A DNA stretch of 64,000 nt, from contig NZ_CP058649.1 of NCBI RefSeq assembly GCF_018141445.1, positions 1,507,001-1,571,000 of the forward strand. The letters run 5' to 3'. Position numbers and translations under genes: made by a program. This document shows positions 26,247 through 36,433 of the stretch, one piece after another. The notes under the pieces were generated by a model, which searched no databases, was not told where the DNA came from, and saw only the letters and a list, made by a program, of their open reading frames with translations. The stretch's first letter is position 1; the number at the start of each line of letters is the position of its first letter. The DNA is from Vallitalea pronyensis. GTDB lineage: Bacteria > Bacillota > Clostridia > Lachnospirales > Vallitaleaceae.

Positions 26247-27437
26247 TTGAAAGTAGCTTATGCCCATGACCATGTGATGCATCACTATCATCATCATTAT
26301 TATAGTAACGGGTCTTTTTCCAAAATGGTATTACAGCGTTATACGACAATATTTCGTGAAGTAAGGTTTTTATCCAGACAAAAAGCATTAGAAGAGATGC
26401 CAACCAATATGTCATTAGCCTCCACAGAAGGTGTTGTCTTTGTTGGTGTGCCTAATTTTAGATCACTTAAAAAGTTACATACCATACATCAAGCAAGTAA
26501 AATTGTTGAAAGAGAAATAGCAGATTGTGATTGTCTGATTGCACGCTTACCAAGCTCCATTGGAAAAATGGCGGTAAAATATGCAAAACACCATAAAAAG
26601 CCCTATTTAATTGAGGTGGTTGGATGTGCTTGGGATGCAAATATGAATCACGGGTCAGTACTTGGCAAAATCATTGCACCTTATGAAGCCATGACCTATA
26701 AATGTTATATTGCCCAATCCAATTATACCATCTATATTACAAAAAAATTTTTACAGTCCAGATATCCTTCCAAAGGAAAGTCTGTTATTTGCCCTAATGT
26801 GGTTATTGATTGGGTGGAAACAGAAACCCTTAAACGTCGTAAAGAAAAAATATATGGTCAAAAAAACAACTTGAAATTTGGCTTAATAGGTTCTCTTAAT
26901 GTGGACTATAAAGGTCATGAAACCGTCATAAGAGCACTTGGGCTGATTAAAGAAGAAATCCCTGAATTCACCATAGAGTTTGTTGGCAAAGGCGATGTTT
27001 CCAGATGGGAATCCTTAATTAAGGCATGTTCCCTTGAGGACCATGTTACATTTATGGGAACGCTGCCCAGTGGTAAAGATGTCTTTGCGTGGATGGATAC
27101 CCTTGATATAGCATTGCAACCAAGTACTGCTGAGGCCCAAGGAAGATGCATTATTGAAGCCATGAGTCGCGGTTGTCCTGTTATTGCTTCCAAAGTTGGC
27201 GGCATCCGTGAGTTAATAGACGACCCATGGCTTATATCGCCAAAAGATTATCGGGATTTAGCCACAAAAATAAAGCATTTAATAAGCGATAAAGAAGCCA
27301 TGCTTCATCAAGCCATGATTAATTTTCAAAGCGCTAAACAGTACTATAAGCCTCGAATTGAAAAGGTAAGGCATCGTTTTTTACATGAATTTAAAACTAG
27401 TGTTAGGCAAAACCAACATGAATTGAAGGCATTGTGA
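26247..27437 (+). CDS. Glycosyltransferase family 4/1
   Basis: A 396-residue GT-B enzyme with a TTG start preceded by AAGGGAGGG. Donor-domain motifs: FGLIGSLNVDYKGHETVIRA near residue 211 and PSTAEAQGRCIIEAMSRGCP near 291, ending with VIASKVGGIRELIDD. The N-terminus has the His-rich stretch HDHVMHHYHHHYY at residues 7-19, unusual for the family. Acceptor and donor are unknown; context suggests assembly of the repeat unit. Confidence 0.88.
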   Translation: MKVAYAHDHVMHHYHHHYYSNGSFSKMVLQRYTTIFREVRFLSRQKALEEMPTNMSLASTEGVVFVGVPNFRSLKKLHTIHQASKIVEREIADCDCLIARLPSSIGKMAVKYAKHHKKPYLIEVVGCAWDANMNHGSVLGKIIAPYEAMTYKCYIAQSNYTIYITKKFLQSRYPSKGKSVICPNVVIDWVETETLKRRKEKIYGQKNNLKFGLIGSLNVDYKGHETVIRALGLIKEEIPEFTIEFVGKGDVSRWESLIKACSLEDHVTFMGTLPSGKDVFAWMDTLDIALQPSTAEAQGRCIIEAMSRGCPVIASKVGGIRELIDDPWLISPKDYRDLATKIKHLISDKEAMLHQAMINFQSAKQYYKPRIEKVRHRFLHEFKTSVRQNQHELKAL

Positions 27438-27463
27438 ATCAACACCACATGGAGGTTAACAGG

Positions 27464-27988
27464 ATGTTTAGAAAAGCGTTTAATTTTTTATGTTATATCC
27501 TACTGATGCAAGCCATATTAGGCATCACAGCCATTCTGCCTAATCTGAAGATATCCAATCGTATCAGAGGGTTTTTGGTCAAACCATTTTTTAAGAAGTG
27601 TGGTAAAAATCTCCAGATTGCTAAGGGGATTGTTATTAATTATCCAAGAAATATTGAAATAGGTGATGATGTGTATCTAGCCCATGATGTATGGATAAAC
27701 GGCACAGGTGGTTTAACCATTGGAAATGGTGTTATTGTGTCACCGAAAGTGGTGATAGCCACAACAAAACATGTTTATGACAATGGTGCCATCAGCAATA
27801 GTCAATCAGAAAATGGTCCAATCCACATCGGGGAGGGTACGTGGGTTACAAGCCATTGTACCATCTCCATGAACTGCACGATTGGAAAGGGGTGCATCAT
27901 AGGCGCCTGTTCATCTGTAACAAAAGATATACCAGACTACACCTTTGCAGGAGGTGTACCGGCTAAAATCATTAAGACTTTACAATAA
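27464..27988 (+). CDS. Hexapeptide-repeat O-acyltransferase (WcaF/LacA-like)
   Basis: About 174 residues. One N-terminal hydrophobic segment (about residues 9-26) is followed by left-handed beta-helix repeats (IGDDVYLAHDVWINGTGGLT near 63; IGEGTWVTSHCTISMNC near 116), ending DYTFAGGVPAKIIKTL. It probably acetylates a sugar of the repeat unit. I use ATG 27464 because GGAGGT precedes it; the frame opens at GTG 27434 overlapping the previous gene. Confidence 0.88.
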   Translation: MFRKAFNFLCYILLMQAILGITAILPNLKISNRIRGFLVKPFFKKCGKNLQIAKGIVINYPRNIEIGDDVYLAHDVWINGTGGLTIGNGVIVSPKVVIATTKHVYDNGAISNSQSENGPIHIGEGTWVTSHCTISMNCTIGKGCIIGACSSVTKDIPDYTFAGGVPAKIIKTLQ

Positions 27989-28014
27989 GCATCGTGTTGG
28001 AAGAGGGTGGAAGT

Positions 28015-29463
28015 GTGACGCATATAACAAATAAAGGGTACCGGATAGCATTTGTCAATACAATTGTTGTATGTCTATGCATCATAACCAGCGTTATCAT
28101 ATGGTTCGATCATAGCCATGATGGGTATAAACTTCTTTTTCTTCATCCACTTACCTTTAGCATCGCTTACCTGTTCGTATTAAGTAAAAAAATACATCAA
28201 GGGAATAAAAAGTTATTTTTTATGGTTTTTATGGGTATCGCTTCAATAAGATATGTTGTCTTACCGCTGCTGATTGTCTTATCCGGTCATTATGGTGGTC
28301 GGTCCTTTATTGAACCGGACCAAGCATCTTTTTTGAAAGCGATTTTGCTCATGAACTATGAACTGATTGTATGTTCAGTATTTATAGGGTTTAAGGAATG
28401 GAGAAAGGGAAAAAAGGGAGCCATAAAGAAGCCTATCATTGAGACATCCTTTGAGGCACTTAAAGGGTATGATATAGGCTATATATGCTTTGGCGTATTA
28501 ACCGTCGTAGGTGTTGTAACACATCCTACCGTACTGCTATCCATTAATTTTATCATCCCAAATGTATTTGCTAAGAGCATTGAGTACAGTTTTACACAAA
28601 ATCTAGTCATTTACTTTGTGGTGGTGTTTAAACAACTGTTATTTATCATGGTTACCAAAAAGCTGTTCTATTTATTTAAACAAAGTAAGAAGCATCAATA
28701 CATCACCTACAATTTTTTGGTTGCCTTATTGAACATACTGACATACTTTGGAACCAATCGTTCAGATATTGTTATTTCTGCTATCGTTTCATTTTTCTTA
28801 CTTTACAAGCTATATGGTCAAATCATGAAGAAATATTTTGCCCTAGGCAGTATAGCATTAGTGTTGCTGATCATGCTGGTGACAAGTGCAAGGGACAATG
28901 CAAGTATCTCAGGTCATACTAATGGTTTATTAGACATAACAGATACATTTCAAGTCTATACAGGTGGTCCATATAATGTAGCTATTGCTGTAGAGACCAA
29001 GTCGTACTTTCCTGAGGCGAATGATGTATCGGTATTATTTTTTGATATATTCAGACCCATGATTGGTGTTAATTTTCTAGTGAAGGAGTTACCCTTTCAA
29101 TATTCCAATATCTTCTATAATAAACGGTTGTGGTTGGATATTGATAGAAGGTCACAAATACTACCCATGATTGGACAAGGCAATCTTTTTTTCGGCTTTA
29201 TATTAGCGCCGCTTTTTTCATTGTTTTTTATTCGTTTACACTATTATTTTGAAAAGAAAGTAGCCATAACAAAAAGTGTTGAGATATTTTACTTTGTCAA
29301 TCTGGCCATTGTCCGTTTAGGGTTTTTTATGGGTCAAAATACAATGAATATGATTAATGATATGAGCATGAATTTAGTACTGTTTTTAGGTGTTTATTCT
29401 CTTAATAAGCTGACCAAAAGACAAGTAATCCATAAAAAACATGTAGAATTGAATAAGATTTAG
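28015..29463 (+). CDS. Polysaccharide polymerase-like membrane protein (Wzy)
   Basis: About 482 residues with many hydrophobic segments (roughly 10-12 helices) and one larger extracellular loop (about residues 285-380). That is the usual shape of O-antigen/capsule polymerases, which share little sequence. Assignment rests on topology and on the flippase encoded next. The start is probably GTG 28015 after GAGGGTGG; TTG 27994 is in frame but lacks a good site. Confidence 0.78.
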   Translation: MTHITNKGYRIAFVNTIVVCLCIITSVIIWFDHSHDGYKLLFLHPLTFSIAYLFVLSKKIHQGNKKLFFMVFMGIASIRYVVLPLLIVLSGHYGGRSFIEPDQASFLKAILLMNYELIVCSVFIGFKEWRKGKKGAIKKPIIETSFEALKGYDIGYICFGVLTVVGVVTHPTVLLSINFIIPNVFAKSIEYSFTQNLVIYFVVVFKQLLFIMVTKKLFYLFKQSKKHQYITYNFLVALLNILTYFGTNRSDIVISAIVSFFLLYKLYGQIMKKYFALGSIALVLLIMLVTSARDNASISGHTNGLLDITDTFQVYTGGPYNVAIAVETKSYFPEANDVSVLFFDIFRPMIGVNFLVKELPFQYSNIFYNKRLWLDIDRRSQILPMIGQGNLFFGFILAPLFSLFFIRLHYYFEKKVAITKSVEIFYFVNLAIVRLGFFMGQNTMNMINDMSMNLVLFLGVYSLNKLTKRQVIHKKHVELNKI

Positions 29464-29475
29464 AAAAAGAGGGTT

Positions 29476-30744
29476 ATGATGACTTTTATAAACAAACTTT
29501 TTTCCAATGCGTATACCTGCTCCTTCATAAAAAAATGTAACGTCATCGCCTTTGGCATACTGTCAACAGCCTTATTGAATCGATATCTAGGTCCTGCCAT
29601 TAAAGGCGAGTATGCTTACGTACTGAGCATGGTCAACATACTTGTGGTTGTATTCAATATGGGCATCACATTATCGTATCCAAACTTCAAGAGAAGGAAG
29701 GATCTGGATTATCTTCCTATTTTTTTATCGTTAGTCATGGTTGAATTTGTGATATTACTCATTTTGACGGTATGCTTAGGTTTTTTTATCCAGAATATAC
29801 GACTATTTTTTGTGTGCCTCATGACCACAGTGAGTGTTTTTAGAATGCAGTTAAATTATATAAATCTTGTAGAAAATATTAAGTATCACAGTATCATTAC
29901 AACCGTTTCTGCCATAGGAAATGCTGCCATGTTTTTGATTGTTTTTTTATTGACAGACACCAATATTATCATAGCTTATTTCATTTACATAGCCAAAGAT
30001 ATGATCATCATAGTTTTTTCATTATGCAATCTAGGGGTTAAGTTAAACAGCATAAAAGGTTACATGGTCATATGGAAAGACATTATTAAATTTGGGTTGA
30101 TACCTATGTACACCACGTTGCTGATATCCATTAATTATAAAGTGGATGTTATTTTGCTGAAGCTTTTTGATGTGCATTTGATTCAAATTGGGCTCTATAC
30201 CGTTGGGGTTTCCTTAGCAGAATATGGATGGCTGATACCGGATATATTTAAAGATGTCATGATCAATAAAACAGCTAAGAAAGATGATATAGAAAACATG
30301 ACATTTTCATTACGTATGTCATCTACCATGATGATAATAGTATTTATAGTGATTAGTGTTGTTGGCAAGCAGATATTAACGCTTCTATTTGGTTCAGCTT
30401 TTAGAGGAGCGTATGCGGTAACCGTTATTATTTTTATTGGCATCTATAGTATGATTTACTGCAAGATAATAGGCACCCTATATATTGCAAAAGGTCAGTG
30501 GGCATTTTACGCTAAGGTATTAACCTTATCCGTTGTTGCCAATATAGGGATGAATATGCTGCTCATACCTAAGTGGGGCATGTACGGCGCTGCGGCTTCA
30601 TCCATTCTTTCTTATACCATTGCTGGGCTGGCTTTTTTCATTGATTTTAAAAATACCTATAATTTGAAGGCAGTTAATTTAGTATGTATAAGTAAAGCAG
30701 ATATAATAAACGTGATAAAAATGTTCACCAAATTAAAGGATTAA
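29476..30744 (+). CDS. Polysaccharide flippase (Wzx/MATE-like)
   Basis: A 422-residue protein with about 12-14 membrane helices. The N-terminal GPAIKGEYAYVLSMVNILVV (near residue 34) and C-terminal GAYAVTVIIFIGIY-type helices (near 311) are typical of the polysaccharide_synt/MVF superfamily that flips lipid-linked repeat units. It follows the polymerase by 12 bp. ATG 29476 or the adjacent ATG 29479 follows AGAGGG. Confidence 0.88.
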   Translation: MMTFINKLFSNAYTCSFIKKCNVIAFGILSTALLNRYLGPAIKGEYAYVLSMVNILVVVFNMGITLSYPNFKRRKDLDYLPIFLSLVMVEFVILLILTVCLGFFIQNIRLFFVCLMTTVSVFRMQLNYINLVENIKYHSIITTVSAIGNAAMFLIVFLLTDTNIIIAYFIYIAKDMIIIVFSLCNLGVKLNSIKGYMVIWKDIIKFGLIPMYTTLLISINYKVDVILLKLFDVHLIQIGLYTVGVSLAEYGWLIPDIFKDVMINKTAKKDDIENMTFSLRMSSTMMIIVFIVISVVGKQILTLLFGSAFRGAYAVTVIIFIGIYSMIYCKIIGTLYIAKGQWAFYAKVLTLSVVANIGMNMLLIPKWGMYGAAASSILSYTIAGLAFFIDFKNTYNLKAVNLVCISKADIINVIKMFTKLKD

Positions 30745-30821
30745 TCATCTTTAAAAGATAAGCATTCGTACAATAAAAAGACAAAAGGTGATTAAACAGG
30801 TAATGATGGAGGAGAATGTCC

Positions 30822-32762
30822 ATGAAAAGATTTAAAGTAATAGCATTTATGTTATGCGATGCATGGTTCATACATTTAGCATATTTTTTAGCATTTCATT
30901 TAAGATTTGAATGGAAGACAGATCCAACCTATATAGATGTATACTTAACAAATATATTAATTATCATGATGATTAAGTTAACGGTACTTTATCTATTTAA
31001 AATCTATCAAAGTTTATGGGAATACGCAAGTATAGAAGAGTTACTGCAAGTGGTGGTAAGTGTCCTTGTAGGCAATATAGTGGTACTAGCCTATATGTTG
31101 TCTCAACCACAGCACATGCCAAGATCCATCTCTATATTAGTGCCCATTATTGAAATCATGTTAATAGGTGGTGTACGATTCACTTACCGTATTATGCGAC
31201 GTATCAATCAGCGTTCGGCCTTATCCAGGGATAAAACCAGAAAGATTATGGTTATTGGTGCAGGTGATGCTGGGGCTATGCTGATTAAAGAGCTTAAAAA
31301 TAATTATAATCCCATAGGAAAACCCGTAGCGATTATTGACGATAACATAAAAAAACAAGGACAAGTCATTAATAATGTACCTGTATTGGGGCAGAGACTG
31401 GATATAGCAAGTGTGGCATACAAGAAAAAAATTGATGAAATTATCATTGCTATACCATCAGCCGACAATCAAGATATAAAAGCCATTATTGAAGAATGCA
31501 AACGTACCAAGTGTAAATTAAGCATGTTACCTACTTTATATACTTTATCGGATAAGGAAGTCAAATTAAGTGATGTAAGGGACGTTCAAATAGAAGACTT
31601 ACTTGGTAGGGAACAAGTAAAACTCAATATGAATGGTATTAGCAGTTACTTGAAAAACAAAAAAGTGCTTGTAACAGGTGGAGGCGGTTCTATTGGCTCA
31701 GAATTATGCCGACAAATTGCTAATTTTACCCCTAGAGAATTAATTATACTGGATATCTATGAAAACAACGCCTATGATTTACAGCATGAACTGTGCAGGA
31801 CTTATGATGTGGAAATGGTCAGCCCTGATCAGACAGTAAAAGTCTATCACCAAGGTAAAATATACTTAAAGGTAATCATTGCTTCTGTCCGTGACCGGCA
31901 ACGGTTAGATAAGATATTTCGAGCCATTAAACCCGATGTGGTTTTTCATGCAGCGGCTCATAAACACGTGCCACTTATGGAAGATAACCCTTCAGAAGCC
32001 ATAAAAAACAATGTATTTGGCACCCTTAATGTAGCCCAGGCGGCAGATACCTATAAGGTGAATCGGTTTGTCTTGGTATCAACAGATAAAGCCGTTAACC
32101 CTACCAATGTTATGGGAGCCACTAAGAGGGCTTGTGAACTGATTATTCAGGCTATCAATAAACGTTCTAAAACGGAATACGTTGCTGTACGTTTTGGAAA
32201 TGTCCTCGGTAGTAACGGCAGTGTGATTCCTCTCTTCAAACGACAGATAGCGGAAGGTGGACCCCTTACAGTAACCCATGAGGATGTTATTCGCTACTTT
32301 ATGACGATTTCTGAAGCCGCAAATTTGGTGATACAAGCTGGAGCCATGGCCAAGGGTGGTGAAATATTTGTGTTAGATATGGGCGAACCTGTGAAGATTA
32401 TGGATTTAGCGAAAGACCTCATTAAATTGTCAGGATTAAAACCTTATATTGATATTCCTATTGAAATAACAGGACTTAGACCTGGTGAAAAATTATATGA
32501 GGAGCTTTTAATGATGGAAGAAGGTCTATCATCAACGGCTCATCAAAAGATATTCATTGGAAAGCCATCCCATGTGGATTATGACCTTTTATTTAAAGGG
32601 TTAGATGGCTTGTTGGAAGTCATGTCAGCAGATAATCGGGAACGGATTAGACAAGCATTGGCTAAGATGATACCAACGTATAAAATAGAAAATAATGTGG
32701 TGAATGGGGAATTTATGCAACGGCTTGCAAAAAGTGAAGTAGCGGCTGCAAGCCATAGATAA
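30822..32762 (+). CDS. Membrane UDP-GlcNAc 4,6-dehydratase (PglF/CapD-like)
   Basis: About 646 residues: four N-terminal membrane helices (residues 5-110), a CoA-binding-like Rossmann domain (MVIGAGDAGAMLIKELKNNY near 136), then an extended SDR domain starting KVLVTGGGGSIGSELCRQI near 281. The catalytic region reads VLVSTDKAVNPTNVMGATKR (near 412), where Met replaces the usual SDR Tyr, as in PglF/FlaA1-type dehydratases. It would begin the bacillosamine route. Last gene of the operon. ATG 30822 fits GGAGGA spacing better than ATG 30816. Confidence 0.93.
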   Translation: MKRFKVIAFMLCDAWFIHLAYFLAFHLRFEWKTDPTYIDVYLTNILIIMMIKLTVLYLFKIYQSLWEYASIEELLQVVVSVLVGNIVVLAYMLSQPQHMPRSISILVPIIEIMLIGGVRFTYRIMRRINQRSALSRDKTRKIMVIGAGDAGAMLIKELKNNYNPIGKPVAIIDDNIKKQGQVINNVPVLGQRLDIASVAYKKKIDEIIIAIPSADNQDIKAIIEECKRTKCKLSMLPTLYTLSDKEVKLSDVRDVQIEDLLGREQVKLNMNGISSYLKNKKVLVTGGGGSIGSELCRQIANFTPRELIILDIYENNAYDLQHELCRTYDVEMVSPDQTVKVYHQGKIYLKVIIASVRDRQRLDKIFRAIKPDVVFHAAAHKHVPLMEDNPSEAIKNNVFGTLNVAQAADTYKVNRFVLVSTDKAVNPTNVMGATKRACELIIQAINKRSKTEYVAVRFGNVLGSNGSVIPLFKRQIAEGGPLTVTHEDVIRYFMTISEAANLVIQAGAMAKGGEIFVLDMGEPVKIMDLAKDLIKLSGLKPYIDIPIEITGLRPGEKLYEELLMMEEGLSSTAHQKIFIGKPSHVDYDLLFKGLDGLLEVMSADNRERIRQALAKMIPTYKIENNVVNGEFMQRLAKSEVAAASHR

Positions 32763-32778
32763 AACAAAAGAATTAACC

Positions 32779-32812
32779 TTGACAAATAAATCGGATTACT
32801 ATACCATATAAT
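32779..32812 (+). promoter_or_regulatory. Probable promoter of the valine T-box leader
   Basis: TTGACA at 32779-32784. Candidate -10 boxes are TACCAT at 32802-32807 (17-bp spacer) and TATAAT at 32807-32812 (22-bp spacer, too long on its own). Confidence 0.5.
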
Positions 32813-32887
32813 AAGATTAAGAAAGTGTTTGACTTATACGATATGAGTGAATCATGTATGTTCCATGCATATACAAGCAGATTAAAT

Positions 32888-33136
32888 GCAGTTAGAAAGA
32901 GGAGTATGTTTGTAACAGCCTTTAGAGAGGAAAACTGGAGATTCAATCTTTGCTGAGAGGTTTTCTAGGAGATGACAAACAGAAGTAGCTTTTTAGCAGT
33001 TCATCTGAACATGGTAGTAGGATGAGTCGGGTAGCTCCGTTACAAGTATAAGAGTGCTTATATGTGATGCATATAAGAATTAAGGTGGTACCACGGTTTT
33101 ATCGTCCTTATCTAAGGATGATAAGACCTTTTTTGT
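32888..33136 (+). promoter_or_regulatory. T-box riboswitch, valine-specific (specifier GTA)
   Basis: The invariant T-box AATTAAGGTGGTACCACG lies at 33079-33096, followed by a terminator stem and U-run at about 33103-33135. The antiterminator bulge TGGT would pair with a tRNA ending ACCA (A73), as in tRNA-Val. Stem I shows the loop-E pair AGTA (32913-32916) and GAA (32982-32984) around TGTTTGT/ACAAACA. The three bases after GAA are GTA (32985-32987), a valine codon. AGAGAGG and GCTGAGAGG are further stem I marks. The nearest valine gene, valS, starts about 565 bp further on, beyond PAL-5 and a small membrane gene. Confidence 0.93.
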
Positions 33137-33256
33137 TCTGTTAGGAAAGTCCTCTTAACTTAGTATATGAAACAGAAACGTTTTCATATGCCTCAAGGAA
33201 ACTTTCCTAACGCAACAACTTGCTTCGCAAGACGCGACGTAGTCGCTCTGTTCTTT
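33137..33256. repeat. Palindromic intergenic repeat PAL-5, copy 3
   Basis: Begins GTTCTGTTAGGAAAGTCCTC, has inner stem ATATGAAA/TTTTCATAT and the complementary boundary block ACTTTCCTAACGCAACAACT, then CTTGCTTCGCAAGACGCGAC and GTCGCTCTGTTC. TTAGGAAAGT and ACTTTCCTAA are exact inverted repeats. It is inserted between the T-box terminator and the genes that it would control. Confidence 0.82.
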
Positions 33257-33401
33257 TATTGAAATGTGTAATGGATACGCAGCATGGGTCCATTATAATG
33301 AAGTTGTTTTTTTCATGTATTGCTAGAATGAATGATTTTTGTAAAATACGCCATGATAAGAACAAAGCAAAGTATAAAATAAATACCAACGAGGTGATAA
33401 C

Positions 33402-33620
33402 ATGGATATAATCGGTATGATATTAGTAGTTGTTGGTGCTATTATCTATTTTGGCACCATGCTCATGTATAAAAGAAGCAAAAAGAAGGGACAATTTAAC
33501 CCTGACAAAGCAGGTAATGATGAGTTTCTAACGCTACTAAACAATGGGGCTATTGTGACCAAAGTCATTGGTGCTCTATTGGTGGTAGCTGGAGCAATTA
33601 TGATTCTAGCATTTCAATAA
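33402..33620 (+). CDS. Small two-helix membrane protein, 72 aa
   Basis: Two hydrophobic segments (about residues 4-22 and 50-70) flank a basic, polar cytoplasmic or external loop (KRSKKKGQFNPDKAG). Start ATG after ACGAGGTGATAAC. No family recognised. It lies between the valine T-box and valS, probably on the same transcript, so it may be co-controlled by uncharged tRNA-Val; a TATAAT at 33294-33299 could give a separate promoter. Confidence 0.75.
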   Translation: MDIIGMILVVVGAIIYFGTMLMYKRSKKKGQFNPDKAGNDEFLTLLNNGAIVTKVIGALLVVAGAIMILAFQ

Positions 33621-33700
33621 AGAAGTAATCAGATACCATATTAAAAGGAAATAAAAGAATGGGTTATACAATATATCCATTAAAATACAAGGAGGACGTT

Positions 33701-36340
33701 ATGGCAAATCTAGACAAAACCTATGATCCTTCCAAGGTTGAAGGAAGATTATATGAAAAATGGATGGAGAAAAAATATTTCCATGCAGAAGTAGATAGAA
33801 CAAAGGATCCTTTTTCTATCGTCATTCCCCCACCAAATATTACGGGTCAGTTACACATGGGACATGCTCTTGATAATACCATGCAAGATATTTTAATAAG
33901 GTTTAAGAGAATGCAGGGTTATAGCACATTATGGCAGCCTGGAACTGACCATGCCAGTATTGCTACTGAAGTTAAGATTGTTAAGAAGATGGCTGAAGAA
34001 GGTCTGACAAAAGAAGACCTGGGACGAGAGAAATTTTTAGAACGTGCTTGGGATTGGAAAAAAGAGTATGGTAGTGTCATTGTAGATCAGCTTAAAAAGC
34101 TAGGTTCATCTTGTGATTGGGATCGTGAGCGATTTACCCTCGATGAAGGGTGTTCAAAAGCTGTAGAAGAAGTGTTCATCCGCTATTATAAAAAAGGTTA
34201 TATCTACAAAGGCGCTCGATTAGTGAACTGGTGTCCAGTTTGTGAAACCACCATTTCAGAAGCAGAAGTGGAGCACGAGGAGAAGAATGGACATTTCTGG
34301 CATATTAAGTACCCTGTTGTAGGGGAAGATAGTTTTGTAGAAATCGCTACAACCAGACCCGAAACATTACTGGGTGATACAGCCGTAGCTGTTCATCCAG
34401 AAGATGAAAGATACCAACACCTTATAGGTAAAAAAGTGGTTTTACCACTAGTCAATAAAGAAATTCCTGTGATTGCAGATAAATATGTAGATAAAGATTT
34501 TGGAACAGGTGTTGTAAAAATTACGCCTGCCCATGACCCTAACGATTTTGAGGTTGGGACTAGACATGATTTACCTCAAGTGAATGTGATGAACGATGAT
34601 GGAACCATTAATAAACATGGTGGTGTCTATGAAGGTCTTGATCGTTATGAAGCTAGAAAACGTATGGTGAAAGATCTTGAAGCCCTTGGTTTACTGGTAA
34701 AAGTTAAAGACCATGCGCATAATGTAGGCATGCATGACCGTTGTAAAACGGTTATTGAACCTCTCATTAAACAACAATGGTTTGTAAAAATGGAAGAGTT
34801 GGCACAACCTGCTATTCGTGCATTAAAATCCGGTGAGTTAAAGTTTGTACCAGAGCGCTACGGGAAGATATATCTACACTGGTTAGAGAATATCCGTGAT
34901 TGGTGTATCTCCAGACAGTTATGGTGGGGACATCGTATTCCAGCTTATTACTGTGAAGACTGTGGTGAAGTTGTGGTCAGTAAAGAAGCACCTACAACCT
35001 GTGGAAAATGCTCTTCTACCAAGTTCCGTCAAGATGAAGACTCATTGGATACTTGGTTTAGTTCAGCCTTATGGCCCTTTTCAACCCTTGGATGGCCAGA
35101 AAACACCGATGAACTGGGGTATTTCTTCCCAACAAACGTTCTTGTAACAGGTTATGACATCATCTTCTTCTGGGTAGTGCGAATGGTCTTCTCGTCTATG
35201 GAATTTATGGGAACCGTGCCCTTTAATACCGTTCTTATCCATGGATTGGTTAGGGATTCACAAGGGCGTAAGATGAGTAAGTCCTTAGGAAATGGTATTG
35301 ACCCATTAGAAGTCATTCATCAGTATGGTGCCGATGCCCTGCGTTTAACATTGATATCAGGTAATGCACCAGGGAATGATATGCGTTATTATGATGAACG
35401 AGTAGAAGCCAGTAGAAATTTTGCCAATAAAGTATGGAATGCATCAAGATTCATCCTTATGAATTTTGAAAATCATACACATCGCGAAGTAGCGCTTGAC
35501 GAATTAATACCAGCAGACCGTTGGATTCTATCTAAGGTCAATAGCTTAGTGAAAGAAGTTACAGACAACATGGAGAAATATGACTTAGGTATTGGTGTAT
35601 CCAAGTTATATGATTTTATCTGGGAAGAATTCTGTGATTGGTATATTGAAATGGTGAAGCCTAGACTCTATAACGATGAGGATACCACCAAGGCAGCCGC
35701 GTTATGGACCCTTAAGCAAGTGTTAATTACATCTCTTAAGTTATTACACCCATACATGCCTTTTATTACAGAAGAAATTTTTACATTTATACAAGATAGA
35801 GAAGAATCCATTATGATTTCCAGTTGGCCAGAATACAAAGATGAATGGAGTTTCAAGACAGAAGAAGGTGAGATTGAGCTGATAAAAGAGGCAGTACGTA
35901 GTATTCGTAATGTCCGTGCACAGATGAATGTGCCTCCTTCTAAAAAAGCAAAAGTGTTTGTAGTTTCCGATAAAGAAGATGTAAGAAATACCTTTGAAAA
36001 AGGTAAAGTATTCTTTGCTACCCTTGGGTATGCTAATGAAGTGATGATTCAAGCAGGTGAAGAGGGTATTGATGAGGACGCTGTATCTGCAGTGATTAAT
36101 GATGCAACCATTTTTATGCCGTTTGCTGAACTTGTGGATATTGAGAAGGAGATTGAGCGTTTAGAGGGCGAAGAGAAGAAGCTTCAAGGTGAACTTGATC
36201 GTGTAACCAAGAAGTTAGCCAATGAGCGTTTTGTGAGTAAAGCTCCTGAAAAAGTTGTGGCTGAGGAGAAGGCTAAGCTTGAGAAGTATTCGAGTATGAT
36301 GGAGCAGGTGAAAGAGAGATTGGTGCATTTGAGGAAGTAA
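33701..36340 (+). CDS. valS: Valyl-tRNA synthetase
   Basis: 879-residue class I synthetase, usual length. HIGH-type motif [17 protein letters not shown] near residue 43; connective editing domain with [17 protein letters not shown] near 216; zinc-like pairs CEDCGE..CGKCSS near 418-440; KMSKS in [14 protein letters not shown] near 522; anticodon-binding and C-terminal coiled coil (about 810-879). ATG 33701 follows AAGGAGG; the frame opens 14 codons earlier. Regulated by the upstream T-box. The last ~70 codons are markedly G/T-ending. Confidence 0.98.
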   Translation: MANLDKTYDPSKVEGRLYEKWMEKKYFHAEVDRTKDPFSIVIPPPNITGQLHMGHALDNTMQDILIRFKRMQGYSTLWQPGTDHASIATEVKIVKKMAEEGLTKEDLGREKFLERAWDWKKEYGSVIVDQLKKLGSSCDWDRERFTLDEGCSKAVEEVFIRYYKKGYIYKGARLVNWCPVCETTISEAEVEHEEKNGHFWHIKYPVVGEDSFVEIATTRPETLLGDTAVAVHPEDERYQHLIGKKVVLPLVNKEIPVIADKYVDKDFGTGVVKITPAHDPNDFEVGTRHDLPQVNVMNDDGTINKHGGVYEGLDRYEARKRMVKDLEALGLLVKVKDHAHNVGMHDRCKTVIEPLIKQQWFVKMEELAQPAIRALKSGELKFVPERYGKIYLHWLENIRDWCISRQLWWGHRIPAYYCEDCGEVVVSKEAPTTCGKCSSTKFRQDEDSLDTWFSSALWPFSTLGWPENTDELGYFFPTNVLVTGYDIIFFWVVRMVFSSMEFMGTVPFNTVLIHGLVRDSQGRKMSKSLGNGIDPLEVIHQYGADALRLTLISGNAPGNDMRYYDERVEASRNFANKVWNASRFILMNFENHTHREVALDELIPADRWILSKVNSLVKEVTDNMEKYDLGIGVSKLYDFIWEEFCDWYIEMVKPRLYNDEDTTKAAALWTLKQVLITSLKLLHPYMPFITEEIFTFIQDREESIMISSWPEYKDEWSFKTEEGEIELIKEAVRSIRNVRAQMNVPPSKKAKVFVVSDKEDVRNTFEKGKVFFATLGYANEVMIQAGEEGIDEDAVSAVINDATIFMPFAELVDIEKEIERLEGEEKKLQGELDRVTKKLANERFVSKAPEKVVAEEKAKLEKYSSMMEQVKERLVHLRK

Positions 36341-36433
36341 GCTGTTAGTACCGGTTATGTTTTATTAGAGGTTATGTTTTATTGTAGAGCCATGTTTAAT
36401 TGTGTGTTAAAATCGACAACGGAACTTATGTGT

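Noticed and set aside
33220..33411. 63-codon frame between the T-box and the small membrane gene
   Set aside because: Begins inside PAL-5, lacks a ribosome binding site and overlaps the better supported gene at 33402.
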